This document shows, one piece after another, positions 1 through 5,526 of a DNA stretch of 5,952 bases. Within the stretch, counting starts at the first letter, position 1. The number at the start of each line of letters is the position of its first letter. Where the stretch lies: the NCBI GenBank assembly GCA_964448675.1, contig CAYUZU010000063.1:1-5952 (forward strand), read 5' to 3'. Origin of the DNA: CAYUZU01 sp964448675. Lineage in GTDB: Bacteria; Planctomycetota; Phycisphaerae; UBA1845; Fen-1342. The position numbers were made by a program, and so were the translations under genes. Under the pieces are notes generated by a model. That model did no database searches. It was not told the DNA's origin and saw only the letters and a list, made by a program, of their open reading frames with translations.

Positions 1-2
1 TC

Positions 3-89
3 CATGTCGGCACACGGAAGGTGTTGCTCAGTCCGCCGACGTATCATCCCAACGACCGCTGGGTGCAGCAGCAGGGGCGCAACGCGCCG
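3..89 (+). pseudogene. Transposase/integrase-core (rve, DDE-type) fragment, cut off
   Basis: The frame beginning at base 3 reads HVGTRKVLLSPPTYHP, then NDRWVQQQGRNA. This matches the pattern I know from rve-family integrase/transposase cores of the IS3-like kind, where a strand with xxGTR+V..SP is followed by a Trp-containing helix ending in QQARN. In an intact enzyme this segment lies after the first catalytic Asp, which would be left of the window edge. The expected continuation, leading to a strand with a second Asp (HDRD-type motif), is not seen after about base 89. The frame stays open to 482 but its composition becomes arbitrary. I read this as a transposase truncated by an insertion, deletion or recombination at about 86-110. 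Sequence to the left would show whether the 5' part is intact. The family call rests on memory of motifs only. Confidence 0.6.
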
Positions 90-106
90 GTGCGCGGATC
101 GGAAGC

Positions 107-613
107 GTGCCAGACTCGGTTGAACCACGCCAAGCCGAGATCAACGAGCTCTGGGACCGGTACTTTCATAGGGCAGCCACGCCCGCGACGGGACACCGTG
201 CGGGACCGCGGCGCGACGCTGCTTCGCTCGCAGATGCCGCGCTTCTCGGCCGGGCCCGCCGCGCCAAGAACGGCGAGCGCTTCTCCCAGCTGTACGACAC
301 GGGCAGCTTGGACGAGCACGGCGGCGACCATTCCCGCGCCGACCTGGCCCTCTGCGCGATGCTGGCCTTCTGGACCGGAGGAAACGCGGCGCGGGTCGAC
401 AGGCTCTTCCGCAGCTCCGCGCTCATACGCCCCAAATGGGACGAACGCCACGCCGCGGACAGAACGACGTATGGTGAAATGACGATCCGAAGGGCTCTGC
501 TGGATCGCGCTACGGTGTACAATGTCGCCAGATCCGAGGGCACTCGGGCGGACAGCAGCGCTGCGGGGCGAATCGCAACACGTGTAAGCCCCCAAAACGA
601 GGTTCCGCACTGA
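107..613 (+). CDS. Primase-polymerase helicase-binding-domain-like protein (likely truncated relic)
   Basis: The translation has 168 residues from a GTG start. Residues about 40-131 resemble the small helical helicase-binding domain of NrS-1-like phage primase-polymerases. The recognisable pieces are LLGRARRAKNGERFSQLY (46-63), SRADLALCAMLAFWTGG (76-92), RVDRLFRSSALIRPKWDER (96-114) and TYGEMTIRRAL (121-131). In full-length proteins this domain sits between an N-terminal primase/polymerase and a C-terminal helicase or ATPase. Neither is present: the residues before 40 show no primase motif, and the tail after 131 is short and ends at a TGA. The frame is also open leftward to the window edge, so the start is uncertain. 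The left flank is a broken transposase, so the ORF may be a leftover of a phage or mobile replication gene. It could alternatively be a genuine stand-alone adaptor. The family resemblance is fairly clear; whether the gene is functional is unknown. Confidence 0.6.
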   Translation: MPDSVEPRQAEINELWDRYFHRAATPATGHRAGPRRDAASLADAALLGRARRAKNGERFSQLYDTGSLDEHGGDHSRADLALCAMLAFWTGGNAARVDRLFRSSALIRPKWDERHAADRTTYGEMTIRRALLDRATVYNVARSEGTRADSSAAGRIATRVSPQNEVPH

Positions 614-615
614 TG
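598..615 (+). promoter_or_regulatory. Ribosome-binding site and TGATG stop/start overlap
   Basis: CGAGG at 598-602 lies about 10 bases before the ATG at 613. The final base of the TGA at 611-613 is the first base of that ATG. The arrangement could couple translation of the membrane protein to that of the primase-like ORF, and it fixes the start of the downstream gene. Coupling is inferred from geometry only. Confidence 0.5.
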
Positions 616-2133
616 AGTTGGCACGATCCGCATGGCCCATGGAGGCGACAGTTGCGGTGGCGGATACGCCTGCGGATTCTCGGCGCAGCGATGTGCGTGG
701 TGTTCTGTGCAGGACCGCCCCTGTTCGCGTGGTGGATGTTCCCCTCCGCCTTCTCATTGGGCTTTGGCGAGCACGCCGGTCGAATGGTGTGGGTGATTCT
801 GGCCGCTGTCACGCTGATAGCCGTGCTCGCTGTGGTCGCACACCGCATCCGCGTCGAGCTGTTCCTGCTCGAAGAGGTGCCGAGACGCGACGGCCATCTT
901 TGTCCACGTTGCCGGACAGCATTGCCGGCTGCATTGTCGAACGGCAACTGCCCCAATTGTGACGTCCCGTATACGGGCGCTGAACTGCAGTCGTACTGGG
1001 TCGACTACGCACTCGAACCACGACGGCTGCGCCCTTGGGGAAAGAGCCCGTCGTGGCGTCAGTGGCTCATCAAGTGGAGAGAACTCGCCGAAAAGAGCAT
1101 CTACGCAAACACTTTGGCGATCTTTGTGCTCATGCTCGGCGCGTTCATCATACTGTGCTGGATACAGGGCATCGCTTCGGCGACTCGCACGCTGCCGGCG
1201 CTGCTGATGGGCGTCCTCGTGGGAACTGGCGTATTCTATCTCAGCTTGCACCGAAAGCGCGCGGGGAAGACACAGCACTGCGCATCCTGTGGCTATCAAC
1301 GTGCCCCAGGTGGTGAGAATCCGCAACGGTGCTCAGAATGTGGTGCTGACTGGAGCCAGCCAGGCGGCATTATCACCGGCGCAGCCGCTCGCAGGCCGCT
1401 GCACCTCTGGCTGGCGTACGGGTGCTTTGCGGCCGCCGCGCTATTGATGGTCGCACCGTCCTCGCTGAGAGATCGCATGCTCCGCCTACTTCCGACCAGC
1501 ACGCTGATCGGAAGTGCCACAACAAGCCAAGGGTTCACGACGGCGGAGTGGTCGGAGCTTGGGGGCCGCCAACTTACTCCCGAACAACGGCGGCGACTCG
1601 CGATCGGCTTGTTGGACAAGCGTCTCCGCGATGACTACCTCGACAGTAGGGAAGGTACGTGGTTGTGGACGCAAGTATCCGGCGGCGCGCTGACCACCGA
1701 TCTGACCGAGCGTTACTTCCGTGATATGCTCGACGTCTGGATCGATGCGCCGGCGATGGCCTCGGTTGGTGCTCCCTTCGAAGTGAGCCTCGGATCGAGA
1801 TTCCGCCACAGCAATCCACCGACCGGCATCGACGAGATCGTGTATTTCGGTGGGTTCTTCGTGGGTGACGACAAGACGGCGCTTGCGCGACGGCACCGAG
1901 CGAGTTATGCCGGCTTGCTCGATGATGACAGCTACCGCATCTGCACCTCGGTCATGCCCGATCAGGCCGGCCCGCTGCAGATTCGCGCCGTCCTGTATTT
2001 TGCGGTAGGTCCCAGCCTCGCGTGGGCCAAGCCACCGGCTCGGTGGGGCGAAGATGAAACGGCCGCGTTGCCCCCCGCAGCGACTTGGTCTCGCCGCATC
2101 GAAGTCGTGCAGACCGTTGAGGTCGATCGCTGA
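613..2133 (+). CDS. Multi-pass membrane protein with two zinc ribbons
   Basis: This 506-residue protein has hydrophobic segments at about residues 20-43, 58-78, 166-186, 193-213 and 264-283, so it is predicted to lie in the inner membrane with five spans. Two four-cysteine zinc ribbons sit between them. The first has C97-x2-C100 and C113-x2-C116 (CPRC...CPNC). The second has C223-x2-C226 and C240-x2-C243 (CASCGY...CSECG). The CxxCGY...CxECG pattern between membrane helices is common in planctomycete proteins of unknown role. After the last helix come about 220 soluble residues that I cannot assign; there is one Trp-rich stretch (GTWLWTQVSGG) but no catalytic motif. The ATG overlaps the upstream stop as TGATG, and GAGG about 10 bases upstream is an acceptable ribosome-binding site. 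No function can be named. A sensor, scaffold or metal-binding role is possible. Confidence 0.85.
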   Translation: MSWHDPHGPWRRQLRWRIRLRILGAAMCVVFCAGPPLFAWWMFPSAFSLGFGEHAGRMVWVILAAVTLIAVLAVVAHRIRVELFLLEEVPRRDGHLCPRCRTALPAALSNGNCPNCDVPYTGAELQSYWVDYALEPRRLRPWGKSPSWRQWLIKWRELAEKSIYANTLAIFVLMLGAFIILCWIQGIASATRTLPALLMGVLVGTGVFYLSLHRKRAGKTQHCASCGYQRAPGGENPQRCSECGADWSQPGGIITGAAARRPLHLWLAYGCFAAAALLMVAPSSLRDRMLRLLPTSTLIGSATTSQGFTTAEWSELGGRQLTPEQRRRLAIGLLDKRLRDDYLDSREGTWLWTQVSGGALTTDLTERYFRDMLDVWIDAPAMASVGAPFEVSLGSRFRHSNPPTGIDEIVYFGGFFVGDDKTALARRHRASYAGLLDDDSYRICTSVMPDQAGPLQIRAVLYFAVGPSLAWAKPPARWGEDETAALPPAATWSRRIEVVQTVEVDR

Positions 2134-2154
2134 ATTCTGGGTTCACGGCGTAGT

Positions 2155-2166
2155 GGGCGATCGCCC
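2155..2166. repeat. 12-bp perfect palindrome GGGCGATCGCCC
   Basis: This perfect inverted repeat starts 22 bases after the stop of the membrane-protein gene. It contains GCGATCGC, the same octamer as the cyanobacterial HIP1 repeat, though there is no reason to think this is cyanobacterial DNA. It could be a protein-binding site, or chance in GC-rich DNA. No second copy was seen in the window. Confidence 0.4.
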
Positions 2167-2225
2167 GTCAGTGATCAGCACGACCCGATCCCATGCAGTG
2201 CACCGGCCGGTTTCTCGCTCGAGAG

Positions 2226-2256
2226 CCGACCTCCGGGCACTGAATCCGGAGGTCGG
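2226..2256. terminator. Perfect 11-bp stem-loop, terminator-like
   Basis: CCGACCTCCGG (2226-2236) and CCGGAGGTCGG (2246-2256) are exact reverse complements around a 9-base loop. The structure lies 92 bases after the stop of the membrane-protein gene and within a gene-free stretch. No run of T follows on either strand, so it is not a classical intrinsic terminator. In high-GC bacteria U-less hairpins can still end or stabilise transcripts. A regulatory-protein site is the alternative. Confidence 0.4.
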
Positions 2257-2377
2257 ATGCGGCCGGCTACCACGGCTTGTTGGTTGCGTCTCGCCAGCAA
2301 CTACCGGTGGGCGAGCCTGACATCGCGACGTATCAAGGGGCTGCTCGTTCACAACTCTAACGTGCTGGGGCGGCGAC

Positions 2378-2389
2378 ACTTGCGCAAGT
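2378..2389. repeat. 12-bp perfect palindrome ACTTGCGCAAGT
   Basis: This is a perfect inverted repeat without a spacer, about 420 bases upstream of the kinase start. Its length and symmetry suit a dimeric regulator's operator, but no promoter elements were identified next to it. The distance to the gene makes the link uncertain. Confidence 0.3.
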
Positions 2390-2798
2390 ACCGCGACGAC
2401 CATTGACGTTTTCGCTACACGCACCGCGCACGTGCCACAGGACGGGCTGCGCGGCCAAACGGACATCGGTTGTCGAATGCATGGGGACGATGCGCAGCCG
2501 CTCCTACGGCAGACCTTCGCCGACTCGCAAGCCGGGGCGGGGAAGGTCGAACACTTGCAGGAGCATGTGCCGGGGTGCCTGGCAGAGACGTTGAGCGTCG
2601 GCTATCGCTTCGAGGCGCCCCCCGTGACTATTCCACACTCCCACCCCGCGTCGCCACGCCGTCTGTCAGACGTCAGCCACCCGGCATCGTGATGCATGCG
2701 CGCGCAGCGATACTGGATGGTGGCGGAGGCGCCGTCGCCGCGTATGTGCTCGAAGCCGATCGCGCGTTGCGGTCGGATCAGCGGCGCGCCGCCGCCGC

Positions 2799-2802
2799 GG
2801 AG
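2799..2802 (+). promoter_or_regulatory. Shine-Dalgarno GGAG for the kinase gene
   Basis: GGAG ends 7 bases before the ATG at 2810, an ideal distance. It supports that start over later Met codons such as Met28, which would place the start only two residues before the Walker A motif and inside its first beta strand. Confidence 0.7.
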
Positions 2803-2809
2803 TTGAGCC

Positions 2810-3493
2810 ATGAACACAGCGATCGATACAGCGCGCCCGTTCGCACCAGTTCCTGCACGCTCCCGCCTTTCTCGCCAGTGCATCATCTTCATGAACGGTC
2901 CCCCCTTAACCGGCAAGACAACGATCGCGAAGCACCTGGAGAAGTGCCTCGGCATCCGTCTCCTGGCCACGCACGAGCACGGCTCTGTCGTCACGGATGG
3001 AACACTTGACGGCCGGAAACGCCTGGACCGGTACCGGCAGCTCATGCCCCGAGCCCGGACCGTCCTTGCCACGGGAGAGTCGGTCGTGCTTGACGGAAGT
3101 TTCATCGACTACGCCCGGCGCTTCTGGGTGTATGCGCAAGCGCGCGCGTTCGATGCGCACGTGATTGCGATCAGGACCGCGTGCGACGACCCGGCCGTGA
3201 TTCGTGCCCGGGCGCGGCGGCGCGTTGCGGACCACGGAGAAGACTGCGACGTCACGGGGCAGTTCTATGATGCGATTCTCGCTCAGGTGGTTGCGAACCC
3301 GATGGAGCGTGACCATGAGTTCGACGAGTTGGGTGTCGATATCGTCGGTTTTCACACGGGTATGGAGGCGTACGTCGCCTGTGCGCCGAACGCACGGGCT
3401 GACACGCAGATGGTCGCGTCCATCCTGGAAGGTAGCGGCTTGCTGGGGTCGTCGCCGGCATTCCCAACGTCCGCCTCATCGGCCAGAATATGA
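2810..3493 (+). CDS. P-loop kinase, AAA_33/zeta-toxin-like, substrate unknown
   Basis: The protein has 227 residues and is probably cytoplasmic. A beta strand (QCIIFMN) leads into a Walker A motif, GPPLTGKTT, at residues 30-38, with Lys36 and Thr37 as the expected ATP/Mg ligands. VVLDGSF at 92-98 fits the second strand, with an acidic residue (Asp95) used as catalytic or Mg ligand in small-molecule and polynucleotide kinases of this class. The Arg-rich helix IRARARRRV (131-139) after a strand (AHVIAIRTAC) matches the lid region. The order and size fit COG0645/AAA_33-type predicted kinases, a group that includes zeta-like toxins, chloramphenicol phosphotransferase-like enzymes and polynucleotide kinases. 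No substrate-binding signature is distinctive enough to choose. The C-terminal 30 residues are low complexity. The stop overlaps the next ATG by 4 bases (ATGA), indicating an operon. No antitoxin-like gene precedes it. Confidence 0.85.
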   Translation: MNTAIDTARPFAPVPARSRLSRQCIIFMNGPPLTGKTTIAKHLEKCLGIRLLATHEHGSVVTDGTLDGRKRLDRYRQLMPRARTVLATGESVVLDGSFIDYARRFWVYAQARAFDAHVIAIRTACDDPAVIRARARRRVADHGEDCDVTGQFYDAILAQVVANPMERDHEFDELGVDIVGFHTGMEAYVACAPNARADTQMVASILEGSGLLGSSPAFPTSASSARI

Positions 3494-3846
3494 GCATGGC
3501 ACCCAAATACGGAGATCGACGATCGGTAGGGCGCAGCAAACGGGTGCCATTTCGAGCCGGCGAAGCGCCGATGGACCGCCATTGGCGACGTCGCCAGATC
3601 AACTTGGACAACCAGGAGACCGTGCGCAAATTCGCGGAGTCTCACGGCATCGAGATCATGATCAAGAACGACGGACACCACTGGATACTCATCAAGGGGC
3701 GCAACCGCCTCGAGTGGTGGCCAAGTTCTGCGAAGATGGTCTGGAACCAGCGCTGGCAGGAGGGCTTACACGTCCACGACTACGAGCAGTTTGTTGAACA
3801 GGCGCGCAAGCTGTTCCACCTGCCTTCCGAGGCGGATCAGGGCTGA
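3490..3846 (+). CDS. Small protein of unknown function with EWWPSSAK motif
   Basis: This is a 118-residue soluble protein. The first 35 residues are strongly basic (GDRRSVGRSKR, RHWRRRQ) and look disordered or nucleic-acid binding. Residues about 40-112 look like one small alpha/beta domain. It begins with a helix (NQETVRKFAESHG) and a strand pair (IEIMIKNDGHHWILIKG). It then carries the striking EWWPSSAKMV at about 75-84, and ends with HVHDYEQFVEQARKLFHL. I recall similar WWPS(S/T)(A/G)K-containing small proteins from phages and scattered bacteria, none with a known role. The ATG shares four bases with the kinase stop (ATGA), which implies translational coupling, and no independent Shine-Dalgarno is obvious. 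A second ATG at 3496 is an equally possible start. The gene is probably co-expressed with the kinase; a functional partnership is inference. Confidence 0.75.
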   Translation: MSMAPKYGDRRSVGRSKRVPFRAGEAPMDRHWRRRQINLDNQETVRKFAESHGIEIMIKNDGHHWILIKGRNRLEWWPSSAKMVWNQRWQEGLHVHDYEQFVEQARKLFHLPSEADQG

Positions 3847-3944
3847 TTCGGCTTCGAGGGCCGCGGTACGGGCCCAAGAACGCCTCATCTGTTCGTGCCA
3901 GCAGTCGCGGCTTACGCGTCTCGACGTGTATAGAAGGTCAGGGC

Positions 3945-3963
3945 CGACCGGGCGCACCGGTCG
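3945..3963. terminator. 7-bp stem-loop between convergent genes
   Basis: CGACCGG (3945-3951) pairs perfectly with CCGGTCG (3957-3963) around the 5-base loop GCGCA. It lies in the 158-base gap between two converging genes, where a bidirectional terminator is expected. A weaker 5-bp hairpin (CAGCC/GGCTG) lies at about 3987-4001, right after the rsmH stop. Neither has a T run, so the assignment is positional. Confidence 0.3.
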
Positions 3964-4004
3964 ACGGCGTCGTCCCCATGACGTTCAGCCGGGAAGGCTG
4001 GCAT

Positions 4005-5138
4005 TCATGTGTCAGGCGGTGAGTCGCGCTCGTCGGGCGCTGAATCCGTGGGCCCTGCCCGTACCGCCCAACGAAACTTCGCGGGCGTGCTGCGCGGGTT
4101 GCTGCGTCGCTCGGCGGGGCTGGATCGCTCCGGTTGCTCTGCGATCCGGGCGTACACGTTGCCGCGCAGACCGTCGCGCAGCGCGTGTTTCACCCGGCGA
4201 TCCTCGCCGCTGTGAAACGTCAGGATCCCCAGGCGACCGCCGGGCTGCAGGCAGTCGGGTGCCACGCGGAGTAACTGTTCGAGCCCCTGCAGCTCGTCAT
4301 TCACCAGGACTCGCAACGCCTGGAACGTGCGAGCCGCGGGGTGCAGTTCGGACTGTCCCGCGGTTACGGCAGCGCGCCGCGTCCGCCGCGTCAGGCCCAG
4401 CGCGCCCAGCACCACTTCGACTAGCTCTTCCGTCCGGGTGATGGACCGCTCGGACCGGCGCCGGTTGATCGCCTGCGCGATCTGTTGGTGCGCCGGCTCA
4501 TCCGCGAGCTCGCGCAGCGCCGTCGCCAGCTCGGCGCACGTGATTGTTCGGAGAACATCGGCGGCGGTGCGCGGCCGGCGTGGGTCCATCCGCATGTCAA
4601 GTGGGCCGTCGTGCTTGTAAGAGAAACCGCGGGCCGGATTGTCGAGCTGCATGCTGCTGGGACCGAGGTCGGCGAACACGATATCCACGCCTGCGAGGCC
4701 ATTCGCCGCCAGCAGCTTCGGCAGGCCGGCAGAATGGCTGTGATACAGGTGCACGCGCGCCGGGTCGACGACCTGTGCGAGCCGGCGGCCGGTCGCTTCC
4801 AGTTGCGGGCCATCGAGATCGAGCCCGATCAGCCGGCCGTCGGGTGCGGTGCGCTCGAGAAACGCAAGCGCGTGGCCGCCGTAGCCCACCGTGAGATCGG
4901 CCACAATCTCCCCCGGGGCCGGGCGGAGCGCGGCGAGGACCTCGGCGACCATGATCGGGACATGTGTGCCGGCGGGCGTGCGGCCTTGCGCGCGCACGTG
5001 CGCATCGATGTCGGGGTACTTGTCCGGATCACGCTCCTTGTAGCGTTCATCAAAACGGCGTGGGTGTGTGCCCGCATAGCGCGGACGCCGACGGCGCGGC
5101 GGTGGGCCGGAACCAGGATCCGGGGGATTGCCGATCAT
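4005..5138 (-). CDS. rsmH: 16S rRNA (cytosine-1402-N4)-methyltransferase RsmH, N-terminally extended
   Basis: RsmH (MraW) uses S-adenosylmethionine to methylate N4 of C1402 in 16S rRNA, in the decoding centre of the small ribosomal subunit. The family's motifs run in order: HVPIMVAEVL (59-68), the SAM-binding DLTVGYGGHA (81-90), IGLDLDG (104-110), DIVFADLGPSSMQLD (152-166), RGFSYKHDGPLDMRMD (170-185), HPAARTFQALRVLVNDEL (266-283), FHSGEDRRVK (308-317) and the C-terminal NPRSTPAKFRWAVR (347-360). The length of 377 exceeds the usual approximately 310 because of about 58 extra N-terminal residues. These comprise a Pro/Arg-rich start and YAGTHPRRFDERYKERDP, a leader I associate with planctomycete RsmH. 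The usual FHSLEDR is FHSGEDR here. The ATG at 5138 has only a weak purine-rich upstream site. The usual partners mraZ and ftsL are not next to it in this window. Function is near certain. Confidence 0.97.
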   Translation of the reverse strand: MIGNPPDPGSGPPPRRRRPRYAGTHPRRFDERYKERDPDKYPDIDAHVRAQGRTPAGTHVPIMVAEVLAALRPAPGEIVADLTVGYGGHALAFLERTAPDGRLIGLDLDGPQLEATGRRLAQVVDPARVHLYHSHSAGLPKLLAANGLAGVDIVFADLGPSSMQLDNPARGFSYKHDGPLDMRMDPRRPRTAADVLRTITCAELATALRELADEPAHQQIAQAINRRRSERSITRTEELVEVVLGALGLTRRTRRAAVTAGQSELHPAARTFQALRVLVNDELQGLEQLLRVAPDCLQPGGRLGILTFHSGEDRRVKHALRDGLRGNVYARIAEQPERSSPAERRSNPRSTPAKFRWAVRAGPTDSAPDERDSPPDT

Positions 5139-5219
5139 GCACGGATCTCGGTCGAATACCGTGTGGGTGGGATAGGACGGATGTCGCCGGCTCTGCAGCG
5201 CGGGCGCGACGAGCCCGGT

Positions 5220-5339
5220 TCATCTGTTCTTCTTCTCCTCCTTCTTCTCCTTTTTCAGTTTGCGTTTTTCCTCCGGAGTACGCTGGGCACTTTTCTGCTG
5301 TTCCCTTTTTCCCTTGTCTTTCTTTCCCTTATCACCCAT
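5220..5339 (-). CDS. 39-residue lysine-rich small protein
   Basis: The protein begins MGDKGKKDKGKREQQ, has a central TPEEKRKLKKEKK and ends KKNR before a TGA. Fourteen of 39 residues are Lys, four are Arg and eight are Asp/Glu, so it is strongly basic (net about +10) and probably helical or disordered in its second half. The start is well fixed by AGGAG 8 bases upstream. Local base composition is much less GC-rich than the neighbours because of AAG/AAA/GAG codons. I recall similar tiny Lys-rich proteins starting MGDKxxK, annotated as hypothetical in planctomycetes and other bacteria. A role in binding nucleic acid or the ribosome is only a guess. It lies 81 bases upstream of rsmH on the same strand and may share its transcript. 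Confidence 0.82.
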   Translation of the reverse strand: MGDKGKKDKGKREQQKSAQRTPEEKRKLKKEKKEEKKNR

Positions 5340-5347
5340 ATCCGTTT

Positions 5348-5352
5348 CTCCT
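5348..5352 (-). promoter_or_regulatory. Strong Shine-Dalgarno AGGAG for the lysine-rich gene
   Basis: Read on the minus strand, AGGAG is followed by 8 bases and then the ATG at 5339. It is the best ribosome-binding site in the window and the main evidence that this very short ORF is translated. Confidence 0.8.
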
Positions 5353-5526
5353 GCTTGAAAAGAGCGTGCACCAGAATGTCGCGTACGAGCCGTGCTCCGA
5401 CGACCAAGCCCAGGGCATTGTAGCCGCCCAAGCCAGGCAACGCCCTACTCCTGCGGCAGGGAATGGTACGTTGCTGGCGCGGGGCCAGGATTCTCCGCGG
5501 GCGTGCTTCTTTCACTGTGCGGCGGC

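Larger units (their letters stand above)
2134..2809. other. 676-base stretch without a convincing gene, rich in palindromes
   Basis: Open frames exist on both strands here (for example 2143-2466 minus and 2470-3009 plus). Their translations are rich in Arg, Pro and Ser, show no recognisable motif or hydrophobic core, and conflict with the better-supported gene starting at 2810. What the stretch does hold is symmetric sequence: a 12-bp palindrome at 2155-2166 (GGGCGATCGCCC), a 10-bp palindrome at 2202-2211 (ACCGGCCGGT), an 11-bp stem-loop at 2226-2256 and a 12-bp palindrome at 2378-2389 (ACTTGCGCAAGT). It probably carries the end of the upstream transcript and the promoter of the kinase gene. 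I could not identify a clear -35/-10 pair. Confidence 0.5.

Noticed and set aside
513..530. TACAAT at 518-523 considered as a -10 element for the membrane-protein gene.
   Set aside because: No acceptable -35 lies 16-18 bases upstream, and the hexamer is inside the upstream ORF.
44..757. Minus-strand 237-codon ORF antisense to the primase-like ORF.
   Set aside because: Long antisense frames are common in high-GC DNA. The product is Arg/Ser/Val-rich without motifs, while the plus strand has recognisable family segments.
2340..2400. CTCTAACGTG and nearby symmetric sequence considered as an integron attC-like site.
   Set aside because: The core does not match RYYYAAC/GTTRRRY paired boxes and no second box at the right distance is present.
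2470..3009. Plus-strand 179-codon ORF running into the kinase gene in another frame.
   Set aside because: The translation is Arg/Ala/Pro-rich without motifs, and its second half is the out-of-frame reading of a clear P-loop kinase gene.
2602..3105. Minus-strand 167-codon ORF antisense to the kinase start.
   Set aside because: Much of it is antisense to the Walker A region; it shows no family motif or ribosome-binding site and would block the kinase's upstream region.
5227..5256. Thirty-base uninterrupted pyrimidine tract on the plus strand, a possible triplex-forming element.
   Set aside because: It is fully explained by consecutive Lys and Glu codons (AAG/AAA/GAG) of the lysine-rich gene on the other strand.
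4485..5423. Plus-strand 312-codon ORF antisense to rsmH.
   Set aside because: It is the mirror frame of a near-certain rsmH gene; its translation has no motifs and ends in an artefactual Leu/Phe run from the lysine-rich gene's antisense.
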